Assembly: GCA_002403295.1 (NCBI GenBank)
Contig: DHHN01000103.1
Span: forward strand, 8,165 to 14,378
Origin: a bacterium UBP1_UBA4771
GTDB taxonomy: Bacteria; Krumholzibacteriota; Krumholzibacteriia; Krumholzibacteriales; Krumholzibacteriaceae
Length of the DNA stretch: 6,214 bases
Reading direction: 5' to 3'
Every line of letters starts with the position of its first letter. Position 1 is the stretch's first letter. The position numbers and the translations under genes are program-made. This document shows, in pieces, positions 1-6,214 of the stretch. Under the pieces are notes generated by a model. That model saw only the letters and a list, made by a program, of their open reading frames with translations. It was not told where the DNA came from and did no database searches.

Positions 1-189
1 CGGTTCGCGTACCGTTACGCGTTGTACTCGGTCTTCGCCGCCGCGGCGCTCCGGATCGTGAGCGCGGCGGACGCCGTTCGCCTCGTGCGAACGGGCGATT
101 CCGGCGCGGAACCGGCCCGGGCGCGCACGTCGCTCGATCTCGCGCCCTCGCCGCGGGGGCCGGCGCTCTATCTCGTGAGATCGTTTTAA
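1..189 (+). CDS. C-terminal fragment of a probable membrane protein (5' end outside window)
   Basis: Reading frame 1 is open from the first base and ends at TAA 187-189, giving 62 residues of a protein whose start lies upstream. The fragment opens with a basic and aromatic stretch (RFAYRYALYS). A hydrophobic, alanine-rich segment at about residues 8-25 of the fragment could be one membrane-spanning helix. It is followed by a DAVRLVR turn, a polar arginine-rich stretch and a short C-terminal strand-like end (LYLVRSF). The helix followed by a 'DA' motif and a final strand is reminiscent of the end of DUF5683-type envelope proteins, but this is a weak resemblance from memory. The codon bias matches the downstream genes and the gap to the next gene is only 31 bases, so it probably belongs to the same transcript. 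The function is not recognised. Confidence 0.6.
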   Translation, partial: RFAYRYALYSVFAAAALRIVSAADAVRLVRTGDSGAEPARARTSLDLAPSPRGPALYLVRSF

Positions 190-220
190 CGCGCTTTCCC
201 TCCACGGGCGGCGGTTCGCC

Positions 221-1114
221 ATGGCACGCACCGTTTCCGCAGTTCTCATCGCTCTCGTCCTCTTCCCGCGTTCCATCCTTTCCGCCGGCGCGCCGCGAGT
301 CGAGGAAACGGGCGCGCGGCTCGGCGCCGGAGAGCTCCGGGAGCCGATCGGCATCGCCGTCGACGCGCTCGGATTCGTGTACGTCGCCGACGCGATGGCG
401 GGAAAGGTGTTTCGTTTCGACGCGGCGGGAGGGTCGCTCGAGCTCTCCCGGCCGCCGGAGCAGGCGGGGTTCTACCCGATAGACGTCGCGGCGCAGGAAT
501 CCTTCGTCTTCGTCCTCGACTACGCGGGCAACCGGCTGCTCCGGTACGACGCCAAGGGATCGTATCTCGACGTGTTCATCTCGTTCGGCGCCTCCGGCGG
601 CCGTCCCGTCTCGATCACGGCCGGCGCGGGCGGGAGGATGATCACGACCGATCCGGTCGGCGACACGGTGGCGCTGTGGACCCCGCTCCTCGAGCTCGAG
701 CTCTCGATCGGGGGATTCGGGCGGGGCGCGGGCAGCTTCAGCGATCCGCGGAAAGCCGTCTTTCTCCCCCGGCAGGAGATCGTCGTCGTCGAATCGGGCA
801 ATAGGCGGCTGCAGCTCTTCTCGCCGTCGGGACGGTATCTGCGCACGGCCGTGCCGCCCGGAGAGCGGGGTTTCGTCTCGCCGCGGTACCTCGCCGCCGA
901 CGATCGCGGCGTCGTCGTCGTGTGCGATCCCGAGGGAAGGCGCCTGTCGCTCTTCTCGTCCTCCCTCGAGCACATCGCCGACGTCGAGACGTACGGCGGC
1001 GAGCCGATCTCTCCGGCGGCCGCGGCGGTCGGATGGGACGGCGATCTGTACGTGGCCGATCTCGCCTCGCGCTCGGTCATCGTCTACCGGCTCGTCTATC
1101 CGGACGACAAATGA
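221..1114 (+). CDS. Secreted six-bladed NHL-repeat beta-propeller protein
   Basis: This is a 297-aa exported protein. Residues 1-22 form a signal peptide: Arg3, then a hydrophobic core VSAVLIALVLF, with likely cleavage near Ala22-Ala24. The mature chain holds six NHL-like blades at about residues 41-76, 85-118, 129-162, 175-209, 219-254 and 264-290. Typical blade text includes PIGIAVDALGFVYVADAMAG, LDYAGNRLLRYDAKG, ESGNRRLQLFSPSGRYL and WDGDLYVADLASRSVIVYRL. The pattern is a hydrophobic strand, D-x-x-G, (V/L)YVAD, then a (R/K)-V-x-x-(F/Y)-(D/S) strand. Six blades make a closed propeller in a single chain. NHL propellers usually bind protein, peptide or carbohydrate ligands; no enzyme motif is visible, so a scaffold or binding role is inferred. 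ATG 221 is chosen because the signal peptide begins there; a weak GGCGG lies just upstream. Its stop overlaps the next start (ATGA 1111-1114), which suggests it works with the large outer-membrane protein. Confidence 0.9.
   Translation: MARTVSAVLIALVLFPRSILSAGAPRVEETGARLGAGELREPIGIAVDALGFVYVADAMAGKVFRFDAAGGSLELSRPPEQAGFYPIDVAAQESFVFVLDYAGNRLLRYDAKGSYLDVFISFGASGGRPVSITAGAGGRMITTDPVGDTVALWTPLLELELSIGGFGRGAGSFSDPRKAVFLPRQEIVVVESGNRRLQLFSPSGRYLRTAVPPGERGFVSPRYLAADDRGVVVVCDPEGRRLSLFSSSLEHIADVETYGGEPISPAAAAVGWDGDLYVADLASRSVIVYRLVYPDDK
1111..1114 (+). promoter_or_regulatory. ATGA stop/start overlap coupling the propeller and large-barrel genes
   Basis: The TGA stop of the propeller gene (1112-1114) overlaps the ATG at 1111 of the next gene, and a second ATG follows at once at 1114. 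No good Shine-Dalgarno is present in the 20 bases before it. This is the classic layout for termination-reinitiation, which would link the output of the two proteins. Which of the two adjacent ATGs is used cannot be told from sequence. Confidence 0.6.
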
Positions 1115-4100
1115 TGCGGTGCATCCTTCTCGCCATCGCCATGCTCGCGGCGCTTCCCGCCGCCGCGCGCCCGCTCGAGGCGCCCCCTCCGGCCGGAGAG
1201 CTGCCGCTCGCCGGCGCGGGGGTGGAAACGCGCGTCTTCTCGCTCGAGGCGGGGCAGGGCAGGGTCGAGCTCGGCCGCTCGTTCATCGTTCCCGGATCCG
1301 ATTCCGTGCTCCTCGACGGGGAGCCGCTCCGGAGGGGGGACGATTACCGGATCAATGCGCTTCGCGGCACGATCGTGCTCGTGCGGCCCGCCGCGGGGGG
1401 CGAGCGCCTCGTCGTGCGGTTCGAGCGCTATCCGTTTCCCTTCTCTCCCGTCTTCGTTTCGAACGTGCCCGAGAGCGCCGGGGACGAGATCCCCGTCGCG
1501 GCGCCCGCGCGGGCCGGGGCCGTTCCGGATCGCCGGCGGGCGTCGGAACCCTACCGGCTCCGCCTCGCGGGGAGCAAGACGATCGGCGTCTCCGTCGGCT
1601 CGAACCGAAATCTCGGCCTCGACCAGAGTCTCAAGGTCACGATGGTCGGGACGGTCGCGAAGGATCTCGAGGTGAGCGCCTATCTCACCGACGACGATCT
1701 GCCGGTGCAGCCGGCGGGAAACACCGAGGAGCTCAAGCAGCTCGATCGCGTGTACGTCCAGGTCAAGAGCAAGCACAGCCTGGTGCGGCTCGGCGATTTC
1801 TCGTCCGAACTCTCGTGGTTCCGGTTCTCGCGGTGGAAGCGCGACCTGCGCGGCGTGTCGGCGGAGGTGGGCGCGGCCGGGCAGTCGTTCATCTCGGGCG
1901 GCGGGATCGCGCGGGGGCGCTTCAGGACGGCCCGCATCGCCGGCCGCGAGGGCGTGCAGGGTCCGTACGAGCTGCTGCCGGCCCAGCGCTTCAACTCGGT
2001 CACGATCCTCGCGGGCACCGAGGCCGTCTACTGCGACGGCCGGCCGCTGCGGCGCGGCTCGGAGAACGACTACACGATCGATTACGGCCGCGGCACGGTG
2101 AGCTTCACCGAGCGTCTTCCCGTCACGAACGATTCGGAGATCGTCGTCGATTACGAGGTGAGCGAGTTCGGCTTCGACCGCTCGACGCTCTTCGCCGGAT
2201 GGACGTCGCCGACATGGGGCGGCGCGTTCTCCATCAGGACCGCGCTTTTTCAGGAGGGGGACGACGAGGAGAGCGCGCTCGCGGGGGCGCTCTCGGCCGG
2301 GGATCGAGCGATTCTCGCCGCGGCGGGGGACGATCCCGAAAAGGCGATCGCCTCCGGCGTCGCGCTCGTCGAGGAAGGGGCGGGGGATTACACGGCGATC
2401 AACGCCGGATCCGATTCGGCGTACTTCGCGTTCGTCGAGACGGGCGGGGAATACCGCCTCGAGTTCATCGACGTCGGCGCGGGAAACGGCGATTACCTCA
2501 CCGACGGCTTCTCGGCGAAAGGGTACGTGAAATACCGCTGGGCCGGTCCGGGGCGGGGGAACTTCCGGATCGGGCGGAAGCTGCCGCTTCCCGAGCGAAA
2601 GCGCCTCTTCGCCGTCGGCGCCTCGGCTTCGAAAGGCGCGGCGTATCTCGACGCGGAGGGAACCGTGAGCGATTACGATCGAAACCTCCTCTCGAGCCTC
2701 GACGGCGGCGACGACGCCGCCCGCGCGCTGCGTCTCGACGGCGGCCTCAGGGAGTACGCCGTCCCTTCGGCGAAGCTGTCGCTCACCGCCGGGCTGTCGC
2801 GCGTGGGCGCGAGCTACGCCGCGCCTGACAGGGTCCGCGAGGCGTATTTCTACCGGGACTGGGGGCTCGAGGACGAGCCGCTCACGCTCACCGAGACGAT
2901 CGCGGGCGGACGCGTCGCGATCGTCGGCGAGCGGGCCTGGAACGCCGCGGCGGGCTACCAGCGTCTGTCGAGGGGCGCGGACGTCTCCGCGCGCAAGGCC
3001 GATTTCGAGGGCGGCATCGGGGATCCCGATTCGCGGGGCGTCGGCGTGCGCGTCATGAGCTCGAGCGCCGGGGACGACCGCGAACGGCGATTCGTGCGGA
3101 GCGCCGGCGCGTTCTCGCTCTGGCATGTCGTGCCGCGCGTCGCGTTCGAATCTGAGCGGTACGCCGTGCGGTCGTCCGCGAGTCCCGATACGGGGCGCTT
3201 TTACCGGCAGGGAACCGTTTCGCTCGCGACGCGCGATACGGGGCCGTGGCGGGGGATGCTTTCGCTCGCGAGGCGGAACACGGACGTTCTCGATACGCTC
3301 GAGAGCGCCTGGCGTCGCGGGCGCGAGAACGACGAGATGAGCTTCGACGGCGCCTTTTCGAGGGGGGCGCGCATCGTCGAGCTTCTCGCCACGCACCGGC
3401 GAAGCCGCGAGCCGCTCGACGAGCGCGCTTCCGTCGGCAACCTCGCGCGGCTGCGCGCGAGGAACACGTGGGAGCGCGCGGGCGTGGCGGCCGACGTCAG
3501 CTACCGGCTCGGAGGAGGCGAGGAGCGCACCCTCCAGAAGTCGGTGATTTACGTGGGCGCCATGCAGGGGGATTACGACGCCGCCGGGCGGGAGGTCGGG
3601 CAGAAACGCGGCGATTACATGCTCGTCTACATTCCGGGCGCGGAGCGCGTGCGCGTGAACACGGTGGAGCTCGGCATGCAGGCGAGCTTCGGTGCCGGCG
3701 TTCGGGGCATCGGCGGAGACGGAGGGAAAGACGGCTTCTGGGGAACGCTCAAGCGGGAGATCTCGCTCGATCATTTCTTCTCCGTCATCGAGAGATCCCG
3801 CACGGACGATCTCACCGGGTTGTTTCTGTTGCGGCCCGCGCTTCTCCAGCGGGACGACGCGACCGTGTACGGCGTCACGAGGCTGCGCGAGGAGTGCACG
3901 ATCTTCAATTCGTCGAGGATTTTCAAGCTCCGCGTCGCCTATTCCCGCGAGGACGAGGAGGACAACCGCACCGAGGGATCCCCGGCCGAGACCTTCGCGC
4001 GCGAGCTGCGCCTGCGCGCGGAATCGGCGGCGTGGAGCGCCGTGGCGCTCACCTGGGAAGCGAGGAGCGCGCTCTCGCGCCGCGAGACCGCCGTCGCCTC

Positions 4101-4512
4101 CGCCGAGCGATACGAGATCGAGACGGTCGCGCTCTCGCAGACCGTCGTCTACCGGTTCGGGCCCTCGACGAAGATCTCGCTCGAGACGGGCGCCGAGCGC
4201 CGCTCGGACGCCGTCTCGGCCGCGAGGCAGGTATCCTATATCGCGACTCCGTCATTCAGTTCCTCGATCGGCGCGCGGTTCAACGCGGCGGCCTTCGTCC
4301 GCGTCACCTACACGAACGCGGAGACGTCCGCGGGAAAGCCGCTCTTTTTCCTCGAGGAGGGCTTTCGCGAGGACTGGAACGCGGTCGGGCAGTACCGGGT
4401 ATCGCAGAACATCAGCTTCGGTCTCAACTACACGGGGCGCCGCGAGAAGAACTACCGGGGGGAGGTGTCGACGGTCCATGATCTCAAGATGGAGAGCCGC
4501 GCTTATTTCTAG
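1111..4512 (+). CDS. Large outer-membrane beta-barrel protein, SprA-reminiscent (function unknown)
   Basis: This is a 1133-aa exported protein. A signal peptide covers residues 1-19 (CILLAIAMLAALPAAA, cut near Ala19). A first beta domain (about 44-112) holds LLDGEPLRRGDDYRIN, then G-T-I-V-L (66-91). A Pro/Ala linker (119-146) follows. Next is a conserved-looking block: GSKTIGVSVGSNRNLGLDQS (154-173), LTDDDLPVQPAGNTEEL (192-208) and RLGDF (226-230). A second hairpin, DGRPLRRGSENDYTIDYGRG (309-328), continues to V-x-F and a D-S-E-I-V-V-D-Y strand (341-348). G-x-G-D-Y-like motifs recur at 423-427, 458-462, 820-822 and 833-836. The rest is rich in amphipathic strands and arginine, and the chain ends in Phe1133 (SRAYF), as barrel proteins do. 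The DG-RG-DY-IDY hairpin resembles those of SprA, the type IX secretion channel, but this protein is about half SprA's length and homology is unproven. ATG 1111 (or 1114) is preferred over an in-frame ATG at 922, which would lie inside the propeller gene and lack a signal peptide. No clear Shine-Dalgarno precedes it, so coupling to the upstream stop is likely. Confidence 0.82.
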   Translation: MMRCILLAIAMLAALPAAARPLEAPPPAGELPLAGAGVETRVFSLEAGQGRVELGRSFIVPGSDSVLLDGEPLRRGDDYRINALRGTIVLVRPAAGGERLVVRFERYPFPFSPVFVSNVPESAGDEIPVAAPARAGAVPDRRRASEPYRLRLAGSKTIGVSVGSNRNLGLDQSLKVTMVGTVAKDLEVSAYLTDDDLPVQPAGNTEELKQLDRVYVQVKSKHSLVRLGDFSSELSWFRFSRWKRDLRGVSAEVGAAGQSFISGGGIARGRFRTARIAGREGVQGPYELLPAQRFNSVTILAGTEAVYCDGRPLRRGSENDYTIDYGRGTVSFTERLPVTNDSEIVVDYEVSEFGFDRSTLFAGWTSPTWGGAFSIRTALFQEGDDEESALAGALSAGDRAILAAAGDDPEKAIASGVALVEEGAGDYTAINAGSDSAYFAFVETGGEYRLEFIDVGAGNGDYLTDGFSAKGYVKYRWAGPGRGNFRIGRKLPLPERKRLFAVGASASKGAAYLDAEGTVSDYDRNLLSSLDGGDDAARALRLDGGLREYAVPSAKLSLTAGLSRVGASYAAPDRVREAYFYRDWGLEDEPLTLTETIAGGRVAIVGERAWNAAAGYQRLSRGADVSARKADFEGGIGDPDSRGVGVRVMSSSAGDDRERRFVRSAGAFSLWHVVPRVAFESERYAVRSSASPDTGRFYRQGTVSLATRDTGPWRGMLSLARRNTDVLDTLESAWRRGRENDEMSFDGAFSRGARIVELLATHRRSREPLDERASVGNLARLRARNTWERAGVAADVSYRLGGGEERTLQKSVIYVGAMQGDYDAAGREVGQKRGDYMLVYIPGAERVRVNTVELGMQASFGAGVRGIGGDGGKDGFWGTLKREISLDHFFSVIERSRTDDLTGLFLLRPALLQRDDATVYGVTRLREECTIFNSSRIFKLRVAYSREDEEDNRTEGSPAETFARELRLRAESAAWSAVALTWEARSALSRRETAVASAERYEIETVALSQTVVYRFGPSTKISLETGAERRSDAVSAARQVSYIATPSFSSSIGARFNAAAFVRVTYTNAETSAGKPLFFLEEGFREDWNAVGQYRVSQNISFGLNYTGRREKNYRGEVSTVHDLKMESRAYF
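4461..4467 (+). promoter_or_regulatory. Shine-Dalgarno site for the Omp85 gene, inside the preceding CDS
   Basis: GGAGGTG lies within a G-rich run (4457-4467), ten bases before ATG 4478. It matches the usual 16S rRNA anti-Shine-Dalgarno at seven positions, and no comparable site precedes the other two full starts. It supports the 4478 start and suggests that ribosomes can load directly on the Omp85 gene while finishing the large barrel gene. The spacing is slightly long, and the bases also encode residues near the C-terminus of the upstream protein, so codon constraint could contribute. Confidence 0.65.
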
Positions 4513-6154
4513 CTCGGCGGTGTTTCTCGCTTCCGTCTGCGCCGCCGCCCCCGCGATCCGCTCCGTTGCAATCTCGGGGAACAGGGCGATCTCCGCCTCC
4601 ACGATCGCGCGGGGAAGCCTGCTGCGGCCCGGAGCGCAGTATTCCGATTCGCTTGTTTTGCAAGAGGTTGCAAGAATCGATTCACTCTATTTCTCGATTG
4701 GGATCCTCTCCGTCGGCATGCGGGCGGATACGGTCCGCGCGAAGGACGGCATCGAGCTGCGTCTCGATATCGATGAAGGCGAGGTCGCTCGCGTCGGGCG
4801 GGTGACCGTCGGCGGCGCCGCGCTCCTCGGAGACGAGGAGGCGCGAGCGGCGATCCGGCCTCGCGAGGGCGAGCCGTTCGACCCGTTTCTCCTCGAGCGG
4901 TCGCTCGGCGCGCTGCTCGCGCGTTACAACGAATCGGGCTATCCCTACGCGCAGGTCTGGCTCATCGGCTTCACCCATCGCGCGGACTCGAACGAGGTCG
5001 ATCTCGCCATATCGATCTCGGAGGCGGAGCGGACGACGATCGGACGGATCGTGTTCGAGGGTCTCGCGAAGACGGACTCGTCCGTCGCCCGCAGAACGTC
5101 GCGTCTGCGTCCGGGATCGCTCTACCGGAGCACGGACGTCGGGCGCGGCCGGGCGTATCTCGCCTCATCCGGCCTTTTCGAATCGGTGGGCGAGGCGAGG
5201 CTCGATCGGCGCGGCGCGGGGACGGTCGATCTCGTTCTTCCCGTGAAGGAGGCGAAGGGCTCCGGCTCCTTTCAGGGCGCCGTCGGATTCTCGAAGAAGG
5301 GGGACGGAACGTACGTCGCGAGCGGCGCCGCGAGCGTTTCGCTCCGGAACATCGCGGGAACGGGGCGCGACGCCGCCCTCGACTGGCTGAACGACGGGCA
5401 GTTGTACTCCCGCATCGCGCTGCGGTATCGGGAGCCGTTCATCGTGGGGACGCCGCTCTCCCTCGGCGTCGAGGTGACGCAGAACGTTCAGGATTCGGTG
5501 TACGTGTTCAGCGCGGGCGCGCTCTCGGTCGGCATACCCGCCGGTCCGTCGACGACGGTGACGGCCGGGATCGGCGCCGACCGCAACGTCCCCGAATACG
5601 GGGATCTTCTCCGAAGCTCCCGCCGGCGCTTCCGCCTCGGCATGATGCGGAAAGCCGCGGGGCGCTGGGACATCACGATGCACGCCGAGGGAGCGCACCG
5701 GAAACGATACTTCGCGGGCGGCCGCTCGAAGAGCGACGGCGAAGTCCTCTTCGGCTTCGATGCGAGCGCGTCGATCGCCACGTTCGACGGGCAGAGCCTT
5801 TTCCTGCGCCTCGCCTCGGAGGGTGTCGTCGCGAAGGGGGAGGTGCCCATCGCCGAAACCTACACGCTCGGCGGCGCGAACACGCTCCGCGGCTACCGCG
5901 AGGCGCAGTTCCGCGGCGAGAAGATCGTCTGGAGCTCCGTCGAGTACCGCTTCGGGACGGGCGGCCTCTTCTTCCTCTTCGACGACGTCGGCGCCTATGA
6001 AAGGCGGGGCGAGGGATGGACGGTGAAGAACGGCGCGGGGTTCGGTCTCAGGGCGGAGTCGCCCGTCGGCGTCGTCACGCTGAGCTTCGGCGTCGGCGAG
6101 CGGATCTCGCTGTCCGAAACGAGGCTGCACGTTTCGCTCTCCGAGCGCTTCTGA
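4478..6154 (+). CDS. Omp85-superfamily outer-membrane protein (TamA/BamA-like, three POTRA domains)
   Basis: This 558-aa protein probably inserts or translocates proteins at the outer membrane. Its signal peptide is residues 1-22 (Arg4, Arg6, core AALISSSAVFLASV, cut after VCA). Three POTRA-like domains follow: about 26-102 (opens IRSVAISGNRAIS), 104-183 (VGRVTVGG, later LLARYNESGYPYAQVWL) and 185-257 (IGRIVFEGLAKTDSS, later YLASSGLFESV). The barrel spans about 262-558. It carries the Omp85 loop-6 signature as GGANTLRGYREAQF with L470-R471-G472-Y473, then a strand with SSVEYRF, FLFDDVGAY (499-507), SPVGVVTLSFG (528-538) and a terminal strand LHVSLSERF ending in Phe558. Three POTRAs plus a barrel of about 300 residues match TamA-type architecture (E. 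coli TamA, 577 aa) better than BamA (five POTRAs, about 800 aa). No TamB gene is in view. ATG 4478 is supported by the signal peptide and an upstream GGAGGTG. The gene overlaps the preceding one by 35 bases. It could instead be a specialised BamA paralogue; membership of the superfamily is secure, the subfamily is not. Confidence 0.93.
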   Translation: MISRWRAALISSSAVFLASVCAAAPAIRSVAISGNRAISASTIARGSLLRPGAQYSDSLVLQEVARIDSLYFSIGILSVGMRADTVRAKDGIELRLDIDEGEVARVGRVTVGGAALLGDEEARAAIRPREGEPFDPFLLERSLGALLARYNESGYPYAQVWLIGFTHRADSNEVDLAISISEAERTTIGRIVFEGLAKTDSSVARRTSRLRPGSLYRSTDVGRGRAYLASSGLFESVGEARLDRRGAGTVDLVLPVKEAKGSGSFQGAVGFSKKGDGTYVASGAASVSLRNIAGTGRDAALDWLNDGQLYSRIALRYREPFIVGTPLSLGVEVTQNVQDSVYVFSAGALSVGIPAGPSTTVTAGIGADRNVPEYGDLLRSSRRRFRLGMMRKAAGRWDITMHAEGAHRKRYFAGGRSKSDGEVLFGFDASASIATFDGQSLFLRLASEGVVAKGEVPIAETYTLGGANTLRGYREAQFRGEKIVWSSVEYRFGTGGLFFLFDDVGAYERRGEGWTVKNGAGFGLRAESPVGVVTLSFGVGERISLSETRLHVSLSERF

Positions 6155-6159
6155 GGCGC

Positions 6160-6177
6160 CGGCGCGGCGCCGCGCCG
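6160..6177 (+). terminator. Candidate hairpin terminator after the operon
   Basis: CGGCGCGGCGCCGCGCCG is a perfect 18-base palindrome starting six bases after the TGA of the Omp85 gene. As RNA it can fold as a 7-bp GC stem with a 4-base loop. Only two T residues follow within the next few bases, so a classical intrinsic terminator is not fully supported. It could instead be a transcript-end stabilising hairpin or a chance product of very GC-rich sequence. The remaining bases to 6214 show no start of a further gene. Confidence 0.35.
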
Positions 6178-6214
6178 TTCCGCCGCCCGATCCCGCGCTG
6201 CGGCGCCCCGCTCC

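Noticed and set aside
922..1110. An upstream extension of the large barrel gene starting at ATG 922
   Set aside because: It would overlap the propeller gene by 193 bases and add an arginine-rich, low-complexity leader ahead of a clear signal peptide at 1111.
1119..2828. A 569-codon second + strand frame inside the large barrel gene
   Set aside because: Its product is extremely Arg/Gly/Ala-rich with no recognisable domain, as expected of an out-of-frame reading of GC-rich DNA.
1096..3774. An 892-codon open frame on the - strand opposite the large barrel gene
   Set aside because: It is opposite a gene with strong third-position G/C bias, which removes stops from the antisense frame. Its product is Arg/Pro/Glu/His-rich with no signal peptide, domain or fold-like pattern.
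3692..4477. An upstream extension of the Omp85 reading frame
   Set aside because: The translation here is Arg/Ser/Pro-rich shadow of the barrel gene. The signal peptide and Shine-Dalgarno place the true start at 4478.
4529..4543. A possible lipoprotein cysteine in the Omp85 signal peptide (Cys21)
   Set aside because: The residues before it are A-S-V-C; a lipobox needs Leu-like at -3 and Gly, Ala or Ser at -1. Ordinary cleavage after Ala22 fits better.
5165..6130. A 321-codon - strand frame opposite the Omp85 gene
   Set aside because: The + strand frame has clear POTRA and barrel motifs over the same bases; the antisense product shows only biased composition.
6181..6205. A second small hairpin (CGCCGC pairing with GCGGCG)
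   Set aside because: The six-base arms are separated by a 13-base loop in very GC-rich sequence, which is expected by chance.

Overview
The window is a high-GC bacterial stretch (roughly two thirds GC or more by eye, codons strongly ending in C or G) that is almost fully coding on the + strand. All genes run in one direction and are packed like an operon. The products look like envelope proteins of a diderm (outer-membrane-bearing) bacterium: three carry N-terminal signal peptides and two end in phenylalanine, as outer-membrane beta-barrel proteins do. From memory, the motifs in the largest gene resemble big outer-membrane proteins of high-GC candidate phyla near the FCB group (Krumholzibacteriota, Eisenbacteria, Latescibacterota, Zixibacteria types). 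That placement is an inference; no rRNA or marker gene is present to settle it.

Layout: (1) 1-189, the last 62 codons of a gene entering from the left, a probable membrane protein. (2) 221-1114, an exported six-bladed NHL-type beta-propeller of 297 aa. (3) 1111-4512, an exported 1133-aa protein predicted to be a large outer-membrane barrel, with SprA-reminiscent 'DG-x-PL-x-RG-x-DY-x-I' hairpins and recurring G-x-G-D-Y motifs. (4) 4478-6154, a 558-aa Omp85-superfamily protein with about three POTRA domains and a C-terminal barrel carrying the LRGY signature. (5) 6155-6214, a 60-base tail with a perfect 18-base GC palindrome directly after the stop. No RNA gene, CRISPR array, mobile element or long repeat was seen.

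The junctions are tight: a 31-base gap, then an ATGA stop/start overlap, then a 35-base overlap containing a strong Shine-Dalgarno sequence. This suggests one transcript with translational coupling. A reasonable working model is an outer-membrane module in which the Omp85 protein helps insert or operate the large barrel while the secreted propeller acts as a periplasmic or surface scaffold. The pairing of an Omp85 protein with a SprA-like giant barrel and an NHL propeller is the most interesting point. Its function cannot be fixed from sequence alone.
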